Shown here in pieces: positions 6,389 through 13,551 of a stretch of DNA of 13,551 bases (its first letter is position 1; the number at the start of each line of letters is the position of its first letter). The position numbers were made by a program, and so were the translations under genes. Origin of the DNA: Patescibacteria group bacterium UBA6033 (GTDB lineage Bacteria; Patescibacteriota; Minisyncoccia; Phycocordibacterales; Phycocordibacteraceae); the NCBI GenBank assembly GCA_002429325.1, contig DIZH01000028.1, positions 1 to 13,551 of the forward strand, written 5' to 3'. Under the pieces are notes generated by a model. That model searched no databases, had not been told where the DNA came from, and was given only the letters and a program-made list of their open reading frames with translations.

Positions 6389-8017
6389 ATGGCGAAACAA
6401 ATTCTTTTTTCTGAGGACGCACGCAAGGCGATAGCGAAAGGTATCGCGCAGGCAGCCCGCGCCGTGAAGATTACACTCGGTCCCAAGGGTCGCAATGTTG
6501 TCATCGAGAAGTCGTATGGCGGTCCACGCATCACGAACGATGGTGTTTCCATCGCGAAGGAAATCTCCTTCAAGGACAAGTTCGAGAATATGGGCGCGGA
6601 GATTGTGAAGGAAGTCGCAAGTAAGACTAATGACAACGCTGGTGACGGCACTACGACCTCAGTCGTGCTTCTCGAAGCACTCGTCGAAGAAGGTTTGCAG
6701 CACATGATGAAGGGGTCAAACGCTATGGGTATCCGTGCGGGCATGGAGAAAGCGCGCGATGCTGCTCTCATTGAGCTCAAGAAAATGGCGAAGCCTGTCT
6801 CTGGCAAGAATGAGGTGAAGCAGGTCGCCACTATTTCGGCAGAGTCTGAAGAGCTTGGTTCCATCATCGCCGAGGCAGTTGAGAAAGTCGGCGCATCGGG
6901 CGTTGTTACCGTTGAAGAGAGTCAGGGCATGGAACTTTCCTACGATATCGTCGAAGGGCTCCAGATCGATAAGGGCTATGTTTCGGCCTATATGGTGACC
7001 AACCCGGAGCGTATGGAAGCTGAGATGAAAGATGCGGCCATCCTCATCACCGACAAGAAGATCGGCAGCGTGCAGGAAATTCTCCCGCTTCTCGAAAAGA
7101 TTGCGCAGTCGGGGAAGAAAGAGCTCATGATCATTGCCGACGATGTCGAAGGCGACGCACTCTCCACGTTCATCGTGAACAAACTGCGCGGCACCTTCAG
7201 CGTGCTTGCGGTGAAAGCTCCGGGTTACGGTGACCGCAAGAAAGAAATGCTCGCGGACATTGCGGCAGTCGTGGGCGGCCAAGTGATATCGAATGAAGTC
7301 GGCATGACCTTTGAGAACGCGACTCTCTCGATGCTCGGCAAGGCCTCGCGCGTCGTCGCGACCAAGGATACGACCACAATCGTTGGCGGCAAGGGCAAAA
7401 AGTCCGACATCGCCGCGCGCGTTGCGCAACTTAAGGCACAGCTCGATCTCACTGAGTCGAAGTTCGATAAGGAGAAATTCGAAGAGCGCATCGCGAAGCT
7501 CTCGGGCGGCGTTGCGGTCATATCGGTCGGCGCCGCGACTGAGACTGAGATGAAATATCTCAAAGACAAGATTGATGACGCGGTGAAGGCGACGAAGGCT
7601 TCGATCGAAGAGGGAATTGTCGCCGGTGGTGGCACCGCACTCGCAAAAGTTTCGAAGAAACTTGCAGCGCAAACGGGGAAGATGACCGTCGACGAGAAAG
7701 TAGGTTTCGACATTGTCGTGCGCGCGCTCGAAATGCCGCTCGCGCAGATAGCGATTAACGCCGGCAAGGACGATGCGTCCGTTATCGTTTCGAAAGTGCA
7801 GTTGGGCAAGGTGAATGCCGGCTACAACGCACTCACCGATGAAATGGTTGAGGATATGCTCGCGTCGGGCATCGTCGATCCTGTGAAGATGTCGCGCATG
7901 GCGCTCGAAAATGCCGTCTCTGCAGCGGCCATGCTTCTCACGACTGAAGCAGCTATTGCTGAAATCCCTGAACCGAAAACGCCAGCGGCCCCCGACATGG
8001 GCGGCATGGGCTATTAG
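6389..8017 (+). CDS. groEL: chaperonin GroEL (Hsp60)
   Basis: This 542-residue protein is the ATP-driven folding chamber subunit. Length and motifs are standard: TLGPKGRNVVIEK (29-41), ITNDGVSIAKEI, GDGTTTS (85-91) for ATP binding and EEGIVAGGGTAL near 403. The Asp residues D51, D86 and D397 correspond to E. coli D52, D87 and D398, so ATP hydrolysis should be intact. The apical domain includes APGYGDRKKEMLADIA. The C-terminus ends DMGGMGY, a very short version of the GGM-rich tail of E. coli GroEL. It is translated from the groES transcript, with a 2-base gap and no Shine-Dalgarno. It is followed directly by a palindrome that begins in the last base of its stop codon. Confidence 0.97.
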   Translation: MAKQILFSEDARKAIAKGIAQAARAVKITLGPKGRNVVIEKSYGGPRITNDGVSIAKEISFKDKFENMGAEIVKEVASKTNDNAGDGTTTSVVLLEALVEEGLQHMMKGSNAMGIRAGMEKARDAALIELKKMAKPVSGKNEVKQVATISAESEELGSIIAEAVEKVGASGVVTVEESQGMELSYDIVEGLQIDKGYVSAYMVTNPERMEAEMKDAAILITDKKIGSVQEILPLLEKIAQSGKKELMIIADDVEGDALSTFIVNKLRGTFSVLAVKAPGYGDRKKEMLADIAAVVGGQVISNEVGMTFENATLSMLGKASRVVATKDTTTIVGGKGKKSDIAARVAQLKAQLDLTESKFDKEKFEERIAKLSGGVAVISVGAATETEMKYLKDKIDDAVKATKASIEEGIVAGGGTALAKVSKKLAAQTGKMTVDEKVGFDIVVRALEMPLAQIAINAGKDDASVIVSKVQLGKVNAGYNALTDEMVEDMLASGIVDPVKMSRMALENAVSAAAMLLTTEAAIAEIPEPKTPAAPDMGGMGY

Positions 8018-8045
8018 TTACTTGGCGGTCGGACCGCCAAGTAAC
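8017..8045. repeat. 29-base perfect palindrome after groEL
   Basis: GTTACTTGGCGGTC (8017-8030) and GACCGCCAAGTAAC (8032-8045) are exact reverse complements around a single G. It begins in the groEL stop codon. No T-tract follows, so it is not a classic terminator by itself; it could protect the 3' end of the groESL mRNA or be a protein site. Confidence 0.85.
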
Positions 8046-8050
8046 AGGAA

Positions 8051-8083
8051 AGCAAAAAGCCCTGCGGTGCGGGGCTTTTTGCT
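8051..8083. terminator. bidirectional terminator between groEL and the phosphatase gene
   Basis: AGCAAAAAGCCC (8051-8062) and GGGCTTTTTGCT (8072-8083) form a 12-bp perfect stem with a 9-base loop and a T-tract on both strands. It serves groEL (+) and overlaps by one base the stop codon of the convergent phosphatase gene (-). Confidence 0.92.
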
Positions 8084-8811
8084 TAGGGTTGCTCGTTATA
8101 GCTTATGACGCGCCAGCCGCGTGTTTTTGAGAACATCTGCCACGGGTTGTATTCGCATATGGTGATGCCGGCATTTTCGGACACATTGAAGAACGAGAGT
8201 TTTACAAACTCAGCAGCATGAAGTTGTTCGCGGTAGAGAAGGTACGCGATGCACATCTTGAGAAATCCATGATGGGTCACGATGATGGTCTCGCGTGATC
8301 CTTGTCGGGCAAGCAACTCAAGGCACGCTCGCGCTCGTTTCTTGATGTCTGCGAAATTCTCTTCGTCAGAATAGCGATAATCGTCGGTATGGTATGCCAG
8401 ATCGATGTGGTCGACGATACTTACGACTGTCGGATCATCCGTTTGCTTCCCGATGATTTCCGTCGGATTGCGCCGTTCAGCGAACAGAGACGACGAGGTA
8501 ATAGGTACGTGCAGCTGCTCCCCGATAATATGGGCAGTTTCCTCGGCGCGAGGATATGAGCTCGTGATGATTCTTTCGATAGGGAAGCGCTTTAAATAGG
8601 TGCCGACTTTCTGTGCTTGCTCGCGCCCTTTTTCAGAAAGCGCACCATCCGGGCCTTGTCGAATATGCTGTGCGTTCAGGATGGTCTGTCCATGACGAAC
8701 GAAGTAGAATCGCTCTGTATGCATGCGTAAGAGCGCAAGCACAATGAGCAGCACTACTAAGAGCAGCAGAAGCGGCCCAAGAATGAATCCGAGAGAGAAG
8801 AGATCGAGCAT
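8083..8811 (-). CDS. membrane-tethered histidine phosphatase (phosphoglycerate mutase-like)
   Basis: This 242-residue protein belongs to the histidine phosphatase superfamily. Residues 5-29 are a single Leu/Val-rich membrane anchor, followed by the catalytic domain. The catalytic signature is FVRHGQT (R39, H40 as phospho-acceptor, G41); SYPRAEETA supplies the second Arg (R88), FAERRN the acidic E112, and VTHHGF the second catalytic His (H180). The substrate cannot be inferred: this fold includes phosphoglycerate mutases, phosphoserine phosphatases and broad phosphatases, and the anchor suggests work at the membrane. The anchor has no cleavage site; its topology is not clear from charge alone. 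The start at 8811 fits a -10 box at 8826-8821. The gene is divergent from the exporter operon (43 bases apart) and convergent with groEL. Confidence 0.88.
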   Translation of the reverse strand: MLDLFSLGFILGPLLLLLVVLLIVLALLRMHTERFYFVRHGQTILNAQHIRQGPDGALSEKGREQAQKVGTYLKRFPIERIITSSYPRAEETAHIIGEQLHVPITSSSLFAERRNPTEIIGKQTDDPTVVSIVDHIDLAYHTDDYRYSDEENFADIKKRARACLELLARQGSRETIIVTHHGFLKMCIAYLLYREQLHAAEFVKLSFFNVSENAGITICEYNPWQMFSKTRGWRVISYNEQP

Positions 8812-8820
8812 CGTGCATTC

Positions 8821-8826
8821 AGTATA
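8821..8826 (-). promoter_or_regulatory. -10 box of the phosphatase gene
   Basis: The minus strand reads TATACT (5 of 6 to consensus). The predicted transcript starts near 8814, three bases before the ATG. No -35 match is evident. It lies face to face with the exporter promoter. Confidence 0.4.
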
Positions 8827-8832
8827 TCCCAG

Positions 8833-8848
8833 TGATACACTCTATAAA
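8833..8848 (+). promoter_or_regulatory. -10 region of the exporter operon
   Basis: Two overlapping options exist. TATAAA (8843-8848, 5 of 6) places the start exactly on the ATG at 8855; TGATACACT (8833-8841), an extended -10, would start at about 8848. Either gives a leader of seven bases or fewer, too short for a Shine-Dalgarno. It shares a 43-base gap with the divergent phosphatase promoter, so the two may compete. Confidence 0.4.
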
Positions 8849-8854
8849 GTGAAT

Positions 8855-10378
8855 ATGACTACTATTTTTAATTGGCTACCGGATTTCTTGAAATCAAAAT
8901 GGATACTCGGATTAGTAGTACTAGCTATCCTTGGCGGTGGATATTGGTATTTATTTGGACGGGCAACAAGTACCTATCAGTTTATAACGGTCACGCAAGG
9001 CTCTATTACCGAGACGGTTTCAGTGACTGGCAATACGACGCCAACAAAGAGCGTTTCGTTAGGGTTCCAGAATACTGGTACGATTGCACGCGTTAACTAC
9101 GGTCTCGGCGACCAAGTCGGCGCGGGCGCAGTCATTGCAGAACTCAATACAGGGAACCTCTCTGCCGCGCTCGCGCAAGCCCGAGCGAATCTTGCGGTTG
9201 CGCAGGCGAATCTCGCCGCACTCGTGGCGGGCACACGCCCGGAACAAATCGCCATCGATCAGAGCGCCGTCACACAGGATCAATCTGTGCTTGCTAATGC
9301 AATATCGAGCGCATATGCCGCCTCTGACAGTGCGGTACACACAAGCGCTGACCAGTTCTTCACTAATCCGCGCAATTCGACTGCGGCGCTTACATTTATC
9401 GCATCTGATGCAGTACTCGCCGCAACAGTAGTACAGGAACGTATTGCGCTCGAACCGACACTTGCTGCGTGGAATACGCAAGTCTCCTCGCCATCTTTTG
9501 CTACGGCTGATCCGACGGATGCAGCAACACAGGCGGTGCAAAATCTCGCACAAATCAATACCTTTCTCAATGATGCAGCCGCTGTACTTTCTAAGACTCA
9601 GAGTTTGTCAGCCGCGACTTTGGCCACCTATCAGGCGAATATCGCCAGCGCTCGCACGAGCATCGCTAGCTCCCTCGCGGCGCTCACTAGTGCAAAGACA
9701 GTGCTCATAAGCGCGGAGGGTGCGCTCACGCTTGCACAGGCGGGCTCAACTCCCCAAGCCATTGCAGCACAGCAGGCACAAGTACAGCAGACACAGGCTG
9801 GCGTCGCGAATGCTGAAGCAAATCTGGCGGGGGCTCTGATTATCGCTCCCATTAGCGGTGTGATCACGCAGCTCGACGCGAAGGTCGGACAGCTCGCCTC
9901 CCCGGGCACGCCGCTCGTATCTATCATCGGCAATAGCGGGTTCGAAGTGGACGCGGGAGTGTCTGAAACTGATGTCGGGAAGCTGGCCGTGGGGAATACT
10001 GTGACGATGACTCTCGACGCGTTCCCCAGCGAAACCTTCGGAGGGACAGTATTTTATATCGCACCAGCACAGACGAATACACAAGGCGTCATCAGTTATC
10101 AAATCAAGATTGCCTTCAGCAAAACTGATCGGAGATTGAAGAGTGGCCTTACAGCAAATATTGATATACAAACGAAGAGCAAAGACAATGTATTAATTCT
10201 CCCGCAGTACGCGATTTTGCAGAATGACATCGGCACCTTCGTCGAGACGCTTTCCGGGAAGACAGCAACAATCAGTCCGGTCACGCTCGGTATCCAAGAT
10301 CAGAAAGGGAATGTCGAGGTGACATCGGGTGTGACGCTCGGCGAACAAGTCATTAATATCGGGCTCAAAGCACAATGA
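8855..10378 (+). CDS. HlyD/MacA-type periplasmic adaptor of an ABC exporter
   Basis: This 507-residue protein is a membrane-fusion or adaptor protein. An N-terminal anchor (about 16-35, WILGLVVLAILGGGYWYLF) is followed by a first lipoyl/barrel half (48-98, with GFQNTGTIARVNYGLGDQV), a long Ala/Gln/Ser-rich helical hairpin (about 100-328), the second lipoyl half (IIAPISGVITQLDAKVGQ, 329-346), a beta-barrel region (VDAGVSETDVGKLAVGN, 365-381) and a membrane-proximal domain. The hairpin of about 230 residues is much longer than in E. coli MacA and contains a middle section (150-250) of Ala/Thr/Ser-rich helices. The frame is open back to 8723, inside the opposite-strand phosphatase gene; 8855 is chosen because the anchor starts there and the promoter fits. 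Its stop overlaps the ATPase start (ATGA). In a cell envelope without an outer membrane it would act with the permease rather than with TolC. Confidence 0.9.
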   Translation: MTTIFNWLPDFLKSKWILGLVVLAILGGGYWYLFGRATSTYQFITVTQGSITETVSVTGNTTPTKSVSLGFQNTGTIARVNYGLGDQVGAGAVIAELNTGNLSAALAQARANLAVAQANLAALVAGTRPEQIAIDQSAVTQDQSVLANAISSAYAASDSAVHTSADQFFTNPRNSTAALTFIASDAVLAATVVQERIALEPTLAAWNTQVSSPSFATADPTDAATQAVQNLAQINTFLNDAAAVLSKTQSLSAATLATYQANIASARTSIASSLAALTSAKTVLISAEGALTLAQAGSTPQAIAAQQAQVQQTQAGVANAEANLAGALIIAPISGVITQLDAKVGQLASPGTPLVSIIGNSGFEVDAGVSETDVGKLAVGNTVTMTLDAFPSETFGGTVFYIAPAQTNTQGVISYQIKIAFSKTDRRLKSGLTANIDIQTKSKDNVLILPQYAILQNDIGTFVETLSGKTATISPVTLGIQDQKGNVEVTSGVTLGEQVINIGLKAQ

Positions 10379-11079
10379 TTGAGATCAGAGATCTAAAGAA
10401 AGAGTATCTAGATGAAGAGACACCAACACGCGCGCTTCGCGGCGTGACGTTCTCCATTCAGAAAGGCGAGTTTGTTTCTATCATGGGTCCCTCAGGATCG
10501 GGCAAGTCAACTCTTCTACAGATACTCAGTTTCCTCGATCGTCCGACGGGCGGCGTCTACACCTTTCAGGGTAAAGGTATCGACGAGATGACCGACCAGG
10601 AGCTTGCGCACGTTCGCAACAAAGACATGGGCTTCGTCTTTCAGTCGTTCAATTTGCTCTCTCGATTGACGGTCTACGACAATGTGGAGATTCCGCTCCT
10701 GTATTCTGATATTCTGCCCGCCAAGCGCCGGACGCTTATCGAGGAGGCTGTACGGTCGGTCGGTCTCGGTGAGAAACTCTATACCGAAGCAGGGAAACTC
10801 TCTGGCGGACAGAAACAGCGCGTTGCTATCGCTCGTGCGCTCGTAACTGAACCGAATGTTATTTTCGCCGACGAGCCCACGGGCAACCTCGATTCACAAT
10901 CTGGACTGCAGATTATGGAGATATTGAAATCGCTTCACGACAGGGGCCGTACGGTGATATTAGTGACGCACGAGACGCAGACTGCTGAGTTTGCCAACCG
11001 CATTATTCTGATGAAAGACGGTATGGTGGAGAGCGATAAGCCCATCACGGCGCGCAGTTTCCACGGTTCTCTCAAATAG
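10375..11079 (+). CDS. MacB/LolD-type ABC transporter ATPase
   Basis: This 234-residue protein is the nucleotide-binding subunit. Visible motifs are Walker A GPSGSGKST (38-46), Q-loop Q90 in FVFQSFNLL, signature LSGGQ (142-146) followed by KQRVAIARA, Walker B VIFADE (162-167) with the D-loop GNLDS, and the H-loop H199 in LVTHE. The PTGGVYTFQGK and RNKDMGFVFQ patterns are those of the MacB/LolD/FtsE group, which pairs with FtsX-like permeases and works by mechanotransmission. Length is typical. Its start overlaps the adaptor stop by four bases and the permease starts five bases after its end, so the three are one operon; likely substrates are drugs, peptides or lipids, but none is shown. Confidence 0.95.
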   Translation: MIEIRDLKKEYLDEETPTRALRGVTFSIQKGEFVSIMGPSGSGKSTLLQILSFLDRPTGGVYTFQGKGIDEMTDQELAHVRNKDMGFVFQSFNLLSRLTVYDNVEIPLLYSDILPAKRRTLIEEAVRSVGLGEKLYTEAGKLSGGQKQRVAIARALVTEPNVIFADEPTGNLDSQSGLQIMEILKSLHDRGRTVILVTHETQTAEFANRIILMKDGMVESDKPITARSFHGSLK

Positions 11080-11084
11080 TTAAT

Positions 11085-12338
11085 ATGCTTTTACGAGATG
11101 CTTTCAAGACAGCGACGCGGAGTCTCACTCACGGGAAGATGCGTTCTGTACTCACGATGCTCGGTATCGTCATCGGTATTGGCTCGGTGATTATTCTCAT
11201 GTCGATCGGGCAATCAGCGCAAGACCTGATTCTCGGTCAAGTGCAGAGTATCGGTTCGAATCTCATCATCATCACTCCCGGCGCACCAAGCGGTAAAGGT
11301 TTTTCTGCTCCTGCTTCTGCGCAAGGTATCGTTATTACTAGTTTGCAGCAGAGAGACGTCGACGCGCTCCAGCGCGAGCCGTCGATTGATCTGGCGGTTC
11401 CTGAAGTGCGCGGACAAGCAGAAGTGGTGTATGGGAATACGAACAAGACGGAAGGCTACACTGGGAGCACAGCGGATTTCTTTATCGTCAGCAACTTGGC
11501 GAAAGTCTCGAAAGGTCAGACCTTTACAAAAAGCGATGTTGACTCAGGGAATCATGTCGCGGTCATCGGGCCAGATCTCGCGAATACACTCTTTGGTCCC
11601 TCGATAAATCCTATTGATAAAACAATACGGGTGAAAGGCGTCACCTTCCGAGTCGTCGGTGTTCTTAGTAAAGGTGGGACGGGGGCGTTCGGCGTTGATA
11701 TCGGTAACTTGGTGGTCGTGCCGATAAGCGTCGCGCAAAAACAGCTTCTTGGCATCAATTATCTCAATGTCGTCATCACGCAAGCGAATGCTGCGTATGA
11801 TATCAATTTCGTAAAATCGCGTATCACCTTCGCTCTGCGCCAAAACCACAGCATCACCGATCCAGCGAAAGACGACTTCAATATTCAAACCCAAGCAGAT
11901 ATTCTTTCTATCCTCGGCAGCATTACCTCGATTCTCACTCTCTTCCTCGCAGCCATTGCGTCAATCTCACTCATCGTCGGCGGCATCGGCATCATGAATA
12001 TCATGCTCGTCTCCGTCACTGAGCGGACGCGGGAGATTGGGTTGCGCAAGGCGGTCGGTGCGACTGATGGCGACATTCTCCAGCAATTCCTCATCGAATC
12101 TGTTCTCCTGACTTTTGCGGGTGGCGTCGTTGGCATTATATTCGGTGCGGTGGTCGTCGGGGCGCTCTATTTCGGCATCAACGCTCTCAACCCTACCCTC
12201 GGTTGGGTTTTCGCTTTCCCGATTTCAGCAGTCGTTCTCGGGCTCGCGGTATCGGGTATCTCGGGCCTCGTATTCGGCATTTATCCGGCGCGCAAAGCCG
12301 GACGGAAGAATCCTATCGATGCGCTGCGCTACGAATAA
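11085..12338 (+). CDS. MacB-type ABC transporter permease (FtsX fold)
   Basis: This 417-residue protein has the MacB topology: a first membrane helix (about 21-42, SVLTMLGIVIGIGSVIILMS), a large extracytoplasmic MacB_PCD domain (about 45-270), then three helices of the FtsX domain (about 276-308, 335-362, 375-400). Hallmarks are MRSVLTMLGI near the start, GGIGIMNIMLVSVTERTREIGLRKA (in pieces, 299-323) in the cytoplasmic coupling loop, and the C-terminal YPARKAGRKNPIDALRYE. It follows the ATPase by five bases without a Shine-Dalgarno. With the adaptor and ATPase it forms a tripartite-like exporter. No clear terminator follows within the 136 bases before the DUF378 gene. Confidence 0.94.
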   Translation: MLLRDAFKTATRSLTHGKMRSVLTMLGIVIGIGSVIILMSIGQSAQDLILGQVQSIGSNLIIITPGAPSGKGFSAPASAQGIVITSLQQRDVDALQREPSIDLAVPEVRGQAEVVYGNTNKTEGYTGSTADFFIVSNLAKVSKGQTFTKSDVDSGNHVAVIGPDLANTLFGPSINPIDKTIRVKGVTFRVVGVLSKGGTGAFGVDIGNLVVVPISVAQKQLLGINYLNVVITQANAAYDINFVKSRITFALRQNHSITDPAKDDFNIQTQADILSILGSITSILTLFLAAIASISLIVGGIGIMNIMLVSVTERTREIGLRKAVGATDGDILQQFLIESVLLTFAGGVVGIIFGAVVVGALYFGINALNPTLGWVFAFPISAVVLGLAVSGISGLVFGIYPARKAGRKNPIDALRYE

Positions 12339-12474
12339 TCTCTTTCCGAATCAGATTTTTAGGTAAAAAAGGTTTTGCACAGGCAGCGTAAAGACTTCTC
12401 CTGGCCGATCTAAAGAGCGTCATACTATAGCCAGCGGACCACCATAACCCCGCTTTAATCATCTTCCAATCTTC

Positions 12475-12705
12475 ATGAAAGGACTACATGGTATCGCGTT
12501 TATTCTTGTGATTATCGGCGCCCTCAACTGGGGCCTTGTCGCGCTTGGGTACTGGATGGGCAGCAACTGGAATGTCGTGAATCTCATTCTCGGCAGCATG
12601 CCGACGGTTGAGAATCTCGTCTATCTGCTTGTGGGCCTTTCAGCCCTCTCGATAGGCTTCTCCCACAAGAAGGATTGTCGCAGGTGTAATCCATCGGGAA
12701 TGTAA
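12475..12705 (+). CDS. DUF378 family small membrane protein
   Basis: This 76-residue protein has two membrane helices (about 5-25 and 45-63) joined by a short loop. The HGIAFILVIIGALNWGLVAL opening with the NWGL motif, and the VYLLVGLSAL segment, are the DUF378 signature. The family is widespread and has no known function. The tail HKKDCRRCNPSGM carries two Cys. It lies 136 bases after the permease; a weak -10 (TTTAAT, 12454-12459) could drive it on its own, or it may be read from the exporter operon because no terminator is visible in between. No Shine-Dalgarno precedes the ATG. The gap 12339-12474 holds nothing else I can recognise. Confidence 0.88.
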   Translation: MKGLHGIAFILVIIGALNWGLVALGYWMGSNWNVVNLILGSMPTVENLVYLLVGLSALSIGFSHKKDCRRCNPSGM

Positions 12706-12720
12706 CGCACGTTCTCGCGA

Positions 12721-12758
12721 ACAAACACAAAGCCGGCGTACGCCGGCTTTGTGTTTGT
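12721..12758. terminator. bidirectional terminator, perfect 38-base palindrome
   Basis: The two 19-base halves are exact reverse complements around GCGTACGC. The stem AAAGCCGGCGT is flanked by ACAAACAC, so each strand ends in a T-rich run (CTTTGTGTTTGT). It lies between the convergent DUF378 gene and the surface-protein gene. Confidence 0.85.
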
Positions 12759-12774
12759 CACTTCCTCTCGTTTG

Positions 12775-13551
12775 CTATGGATTCTGAGTAGCGGTGTCGT
12801 AGCCGTAGCCAATTACTTTATGGTAGTAGCTATTAGGCTGTGGGGACCAGCTGCTATCTGGTGCCGGCGCTCCACACGTAAATATCCATGCGACTAGCTG
12901 ATTTGTTGCACTATCTGTATACGTTCCATTTGCTGGTGTACAGGCGGGTGTAGCAGTAGCAGTAGTTGCAGTAGTAGCAGCAGAGGTAGAAGTCGTTGTC
13001 GTGTTAGTGGTGGAAGTTGTACTTGTCGTGGACGTTGTCCCTGACGATGATGTAGCGGGGCCAGGATTATTAAGTGTCGTGGAAGAAAGAGAAGGAATCA
13101 TAGGGTTGCCAGTTTGCGCTGAAGAATAGCAACCGGCTACCATGTTCTTACCTTCTATCGCCGCACCTTGACCATGAGCAACCCCCAGATAATAGGTTGC
13201 TCCTACGTTAGCGGCAGTACACGCCGTCGAAGGCTCAGCAAAACCAAGGTCTTTCGCGGACATCCAGGTACTCATTGGTCCAGCAGTTACATATACCGAC
13301 CATGTATACCAGACGGAGTTATTGGTGCCATTTCCGGGTCCGACAACGTACGGAGACGTAATCGTAGTCGCAGTGCTCGTCGTGGTCGTATCCATCGTGT
13401 ATGAGCAAGTGCAGGTGCCGTTCGTCACATTCACTGAGGTATTTATGTTGCTGGCGCTACATGCGGTAGAAGGCGGTTGTACCCCTGCTCCGAATGCCGA
13501 ACAGCTCCACTTGTAACTACACGTCTGTCCGGCACCTGTCACGAAGCATGC
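12775..13551 (-). CDS. Cys- and Ser/Thr-rich, probably secreted surface protein, C-terminal part
   Basis: An open frame of 258 codons plus a TAG stop enters from the right edge. No stop or convincing start lies at the edge: three residues (ACF) precede the in-frame GTG at 13542, so the N-terminus is outside the window. Numbering from that GTG, the protein has a repeated module recognisable by PSTAC at residues 24-28 (PSTACSASN) and 104-108 (PSTACTAAN), with a weaker copy at 198-204 (TPACTPAN). Aromatic-Trp/Cys strings (YKWSC, YTWSV, WIFTC) recur beside them. There are nine Cys plus one before the GTG, very few charged residues, and a mucin-like Ser/Thr linker at 152-200. The C-terminus (HKVIGYGYDTATQNP) has no sorting motif or membrane helix. 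These are features of an extracellular, disulfide-stabilised protein, perhaps for attachment to a host or surface. I do not recognise a family. Confidence 0.8.
   Translation of the reverse strand, partial: ACFVTGAGQTCSYKWSCSAFGAGVQPPSTACSASNINTSVNVTNGTCTCSYTMDTTTTSTATTITSPYVVGPGNGTNNSVWYTWSVYVTAGPMSTWMSAKDLGFAEPSTACTAANVGATYYLGVAHGQGAAIEGKNMVAGCYSSAQTGNPMIPSLSSTTLNNPGPATSSSGTTSTTSTTSTTNTTTTSTSAATTATTATATPACTPANGTYTDSATNQLVAWIFTCGAPAPDSSWSPQPNSYYHKVIGYGYDTATQNP
12943..13089 (-). repeat. Ser/Thr-coding low-complexity tract
   Basis: This stretch encodes the SSSGTTSTTSTTSTTNTTTT-like linker of the surface protein, nearly all Thr, Ser and Ala. The codons vary rather than repeating one unit exactly, so selection on composition is more likely than recent slippage. 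Confidence 0.7.

Noticed and set aside
6716..7672. A 318-residue open frame on the minus strand inside groEL
   Set aside because: It is an antisense shadow of a highly conserved gene, rich in Arg/His/Cys from reverse-complemented codons, with no recognisable domain.
8723..8854. Upstream start for the HlyD-like adaptor
   Set aside because: It would overlap the phosphatase coding region on the other strand and add a Ser/Arg-rich stretch before the membrane anchor; the promoter supports 8855.
12339..12474. Terminator or small RNA between the permease and DUF378 genes
   Set aside because: There are short T and A runs but no convincing stem, and no RNA-gene pattern was recognised.
12943..13089. 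CRISPR array or tandem DNA repeat
   Set aside because: The repetition reflects Ser/Thr codons; there are no equal-length repeats with unique spacers.

Overview
The window looks like part of a Parcubacteria-type (Patescibacteria/CPR) chromosome. This is inferred from gene content: an RNase J with a long Pro/Ala/Arg-rich N-terminal extension, a multi-spanning membrane protein with a UBA-like helical N-terminus, a DUF378 protein, membrane-anchored rather than lipoprotein solute-binding proteins, and almost no Shine-Dalgarno sequences. TGA serves as a normal stop (secG at 5672-5674, the adaptor gene at 10376-10378), so the recoded-UGA code of Gracilibacteria/SR1 is excluded. Genes are tightly packed and no gap reaches 300 bases. 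I saw no tRNA, rRNA, CRISPR array, insertion sequence or prophage.

Layout, left to right. (1) The N-terminus of an MFS-like transporter runs off the left edge (-), divergent from a 505-residue membrane protein of unknown function (+). (2) A minus-strand run, secG > membrane-anchored family 5 solute-binding protein > RNase J, ends at a perfect 40-base palindromic terminator shared with the membrane-protein gene. (3) groES-groEL (+), divergent from secG, has a palindrome over its likely promoter and ends in two stacked hairpins. (4) A membrane-tethered histidine phosphatase (-) faces groEL and is divergent from (5) a MacAB-type exporter operon (+): HlyD-like adaptor, ABC ATPase, FtsX/MacB permease, followed by a small DUF378 membrane protein. 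(6) A shared perfect-palindrome terminator separates these from a Cys-rich, Ser/Thr-rich, probably surface-exposed protein (-) that runs off the right edge.

Together these are core protein-quality and RNA-decay functions (GroESL, SecG, RNase J) beside envelope functions (peptide binding, efflux, a surface protein).

The main observations are: RNase J has Tyr in place of the motif C His that normally helps bind the active-site metals; a 13-bp perfect inverted repeat brackets the start codon of the solute-binding protein; a non-CIRCE palindrome overlaps the -10 of the best groESL promoter candidate; and five gene starts have -10-like boxes placed so that transcripts would be leaderless or nearly so. 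No obviously new multi-gene system was found.
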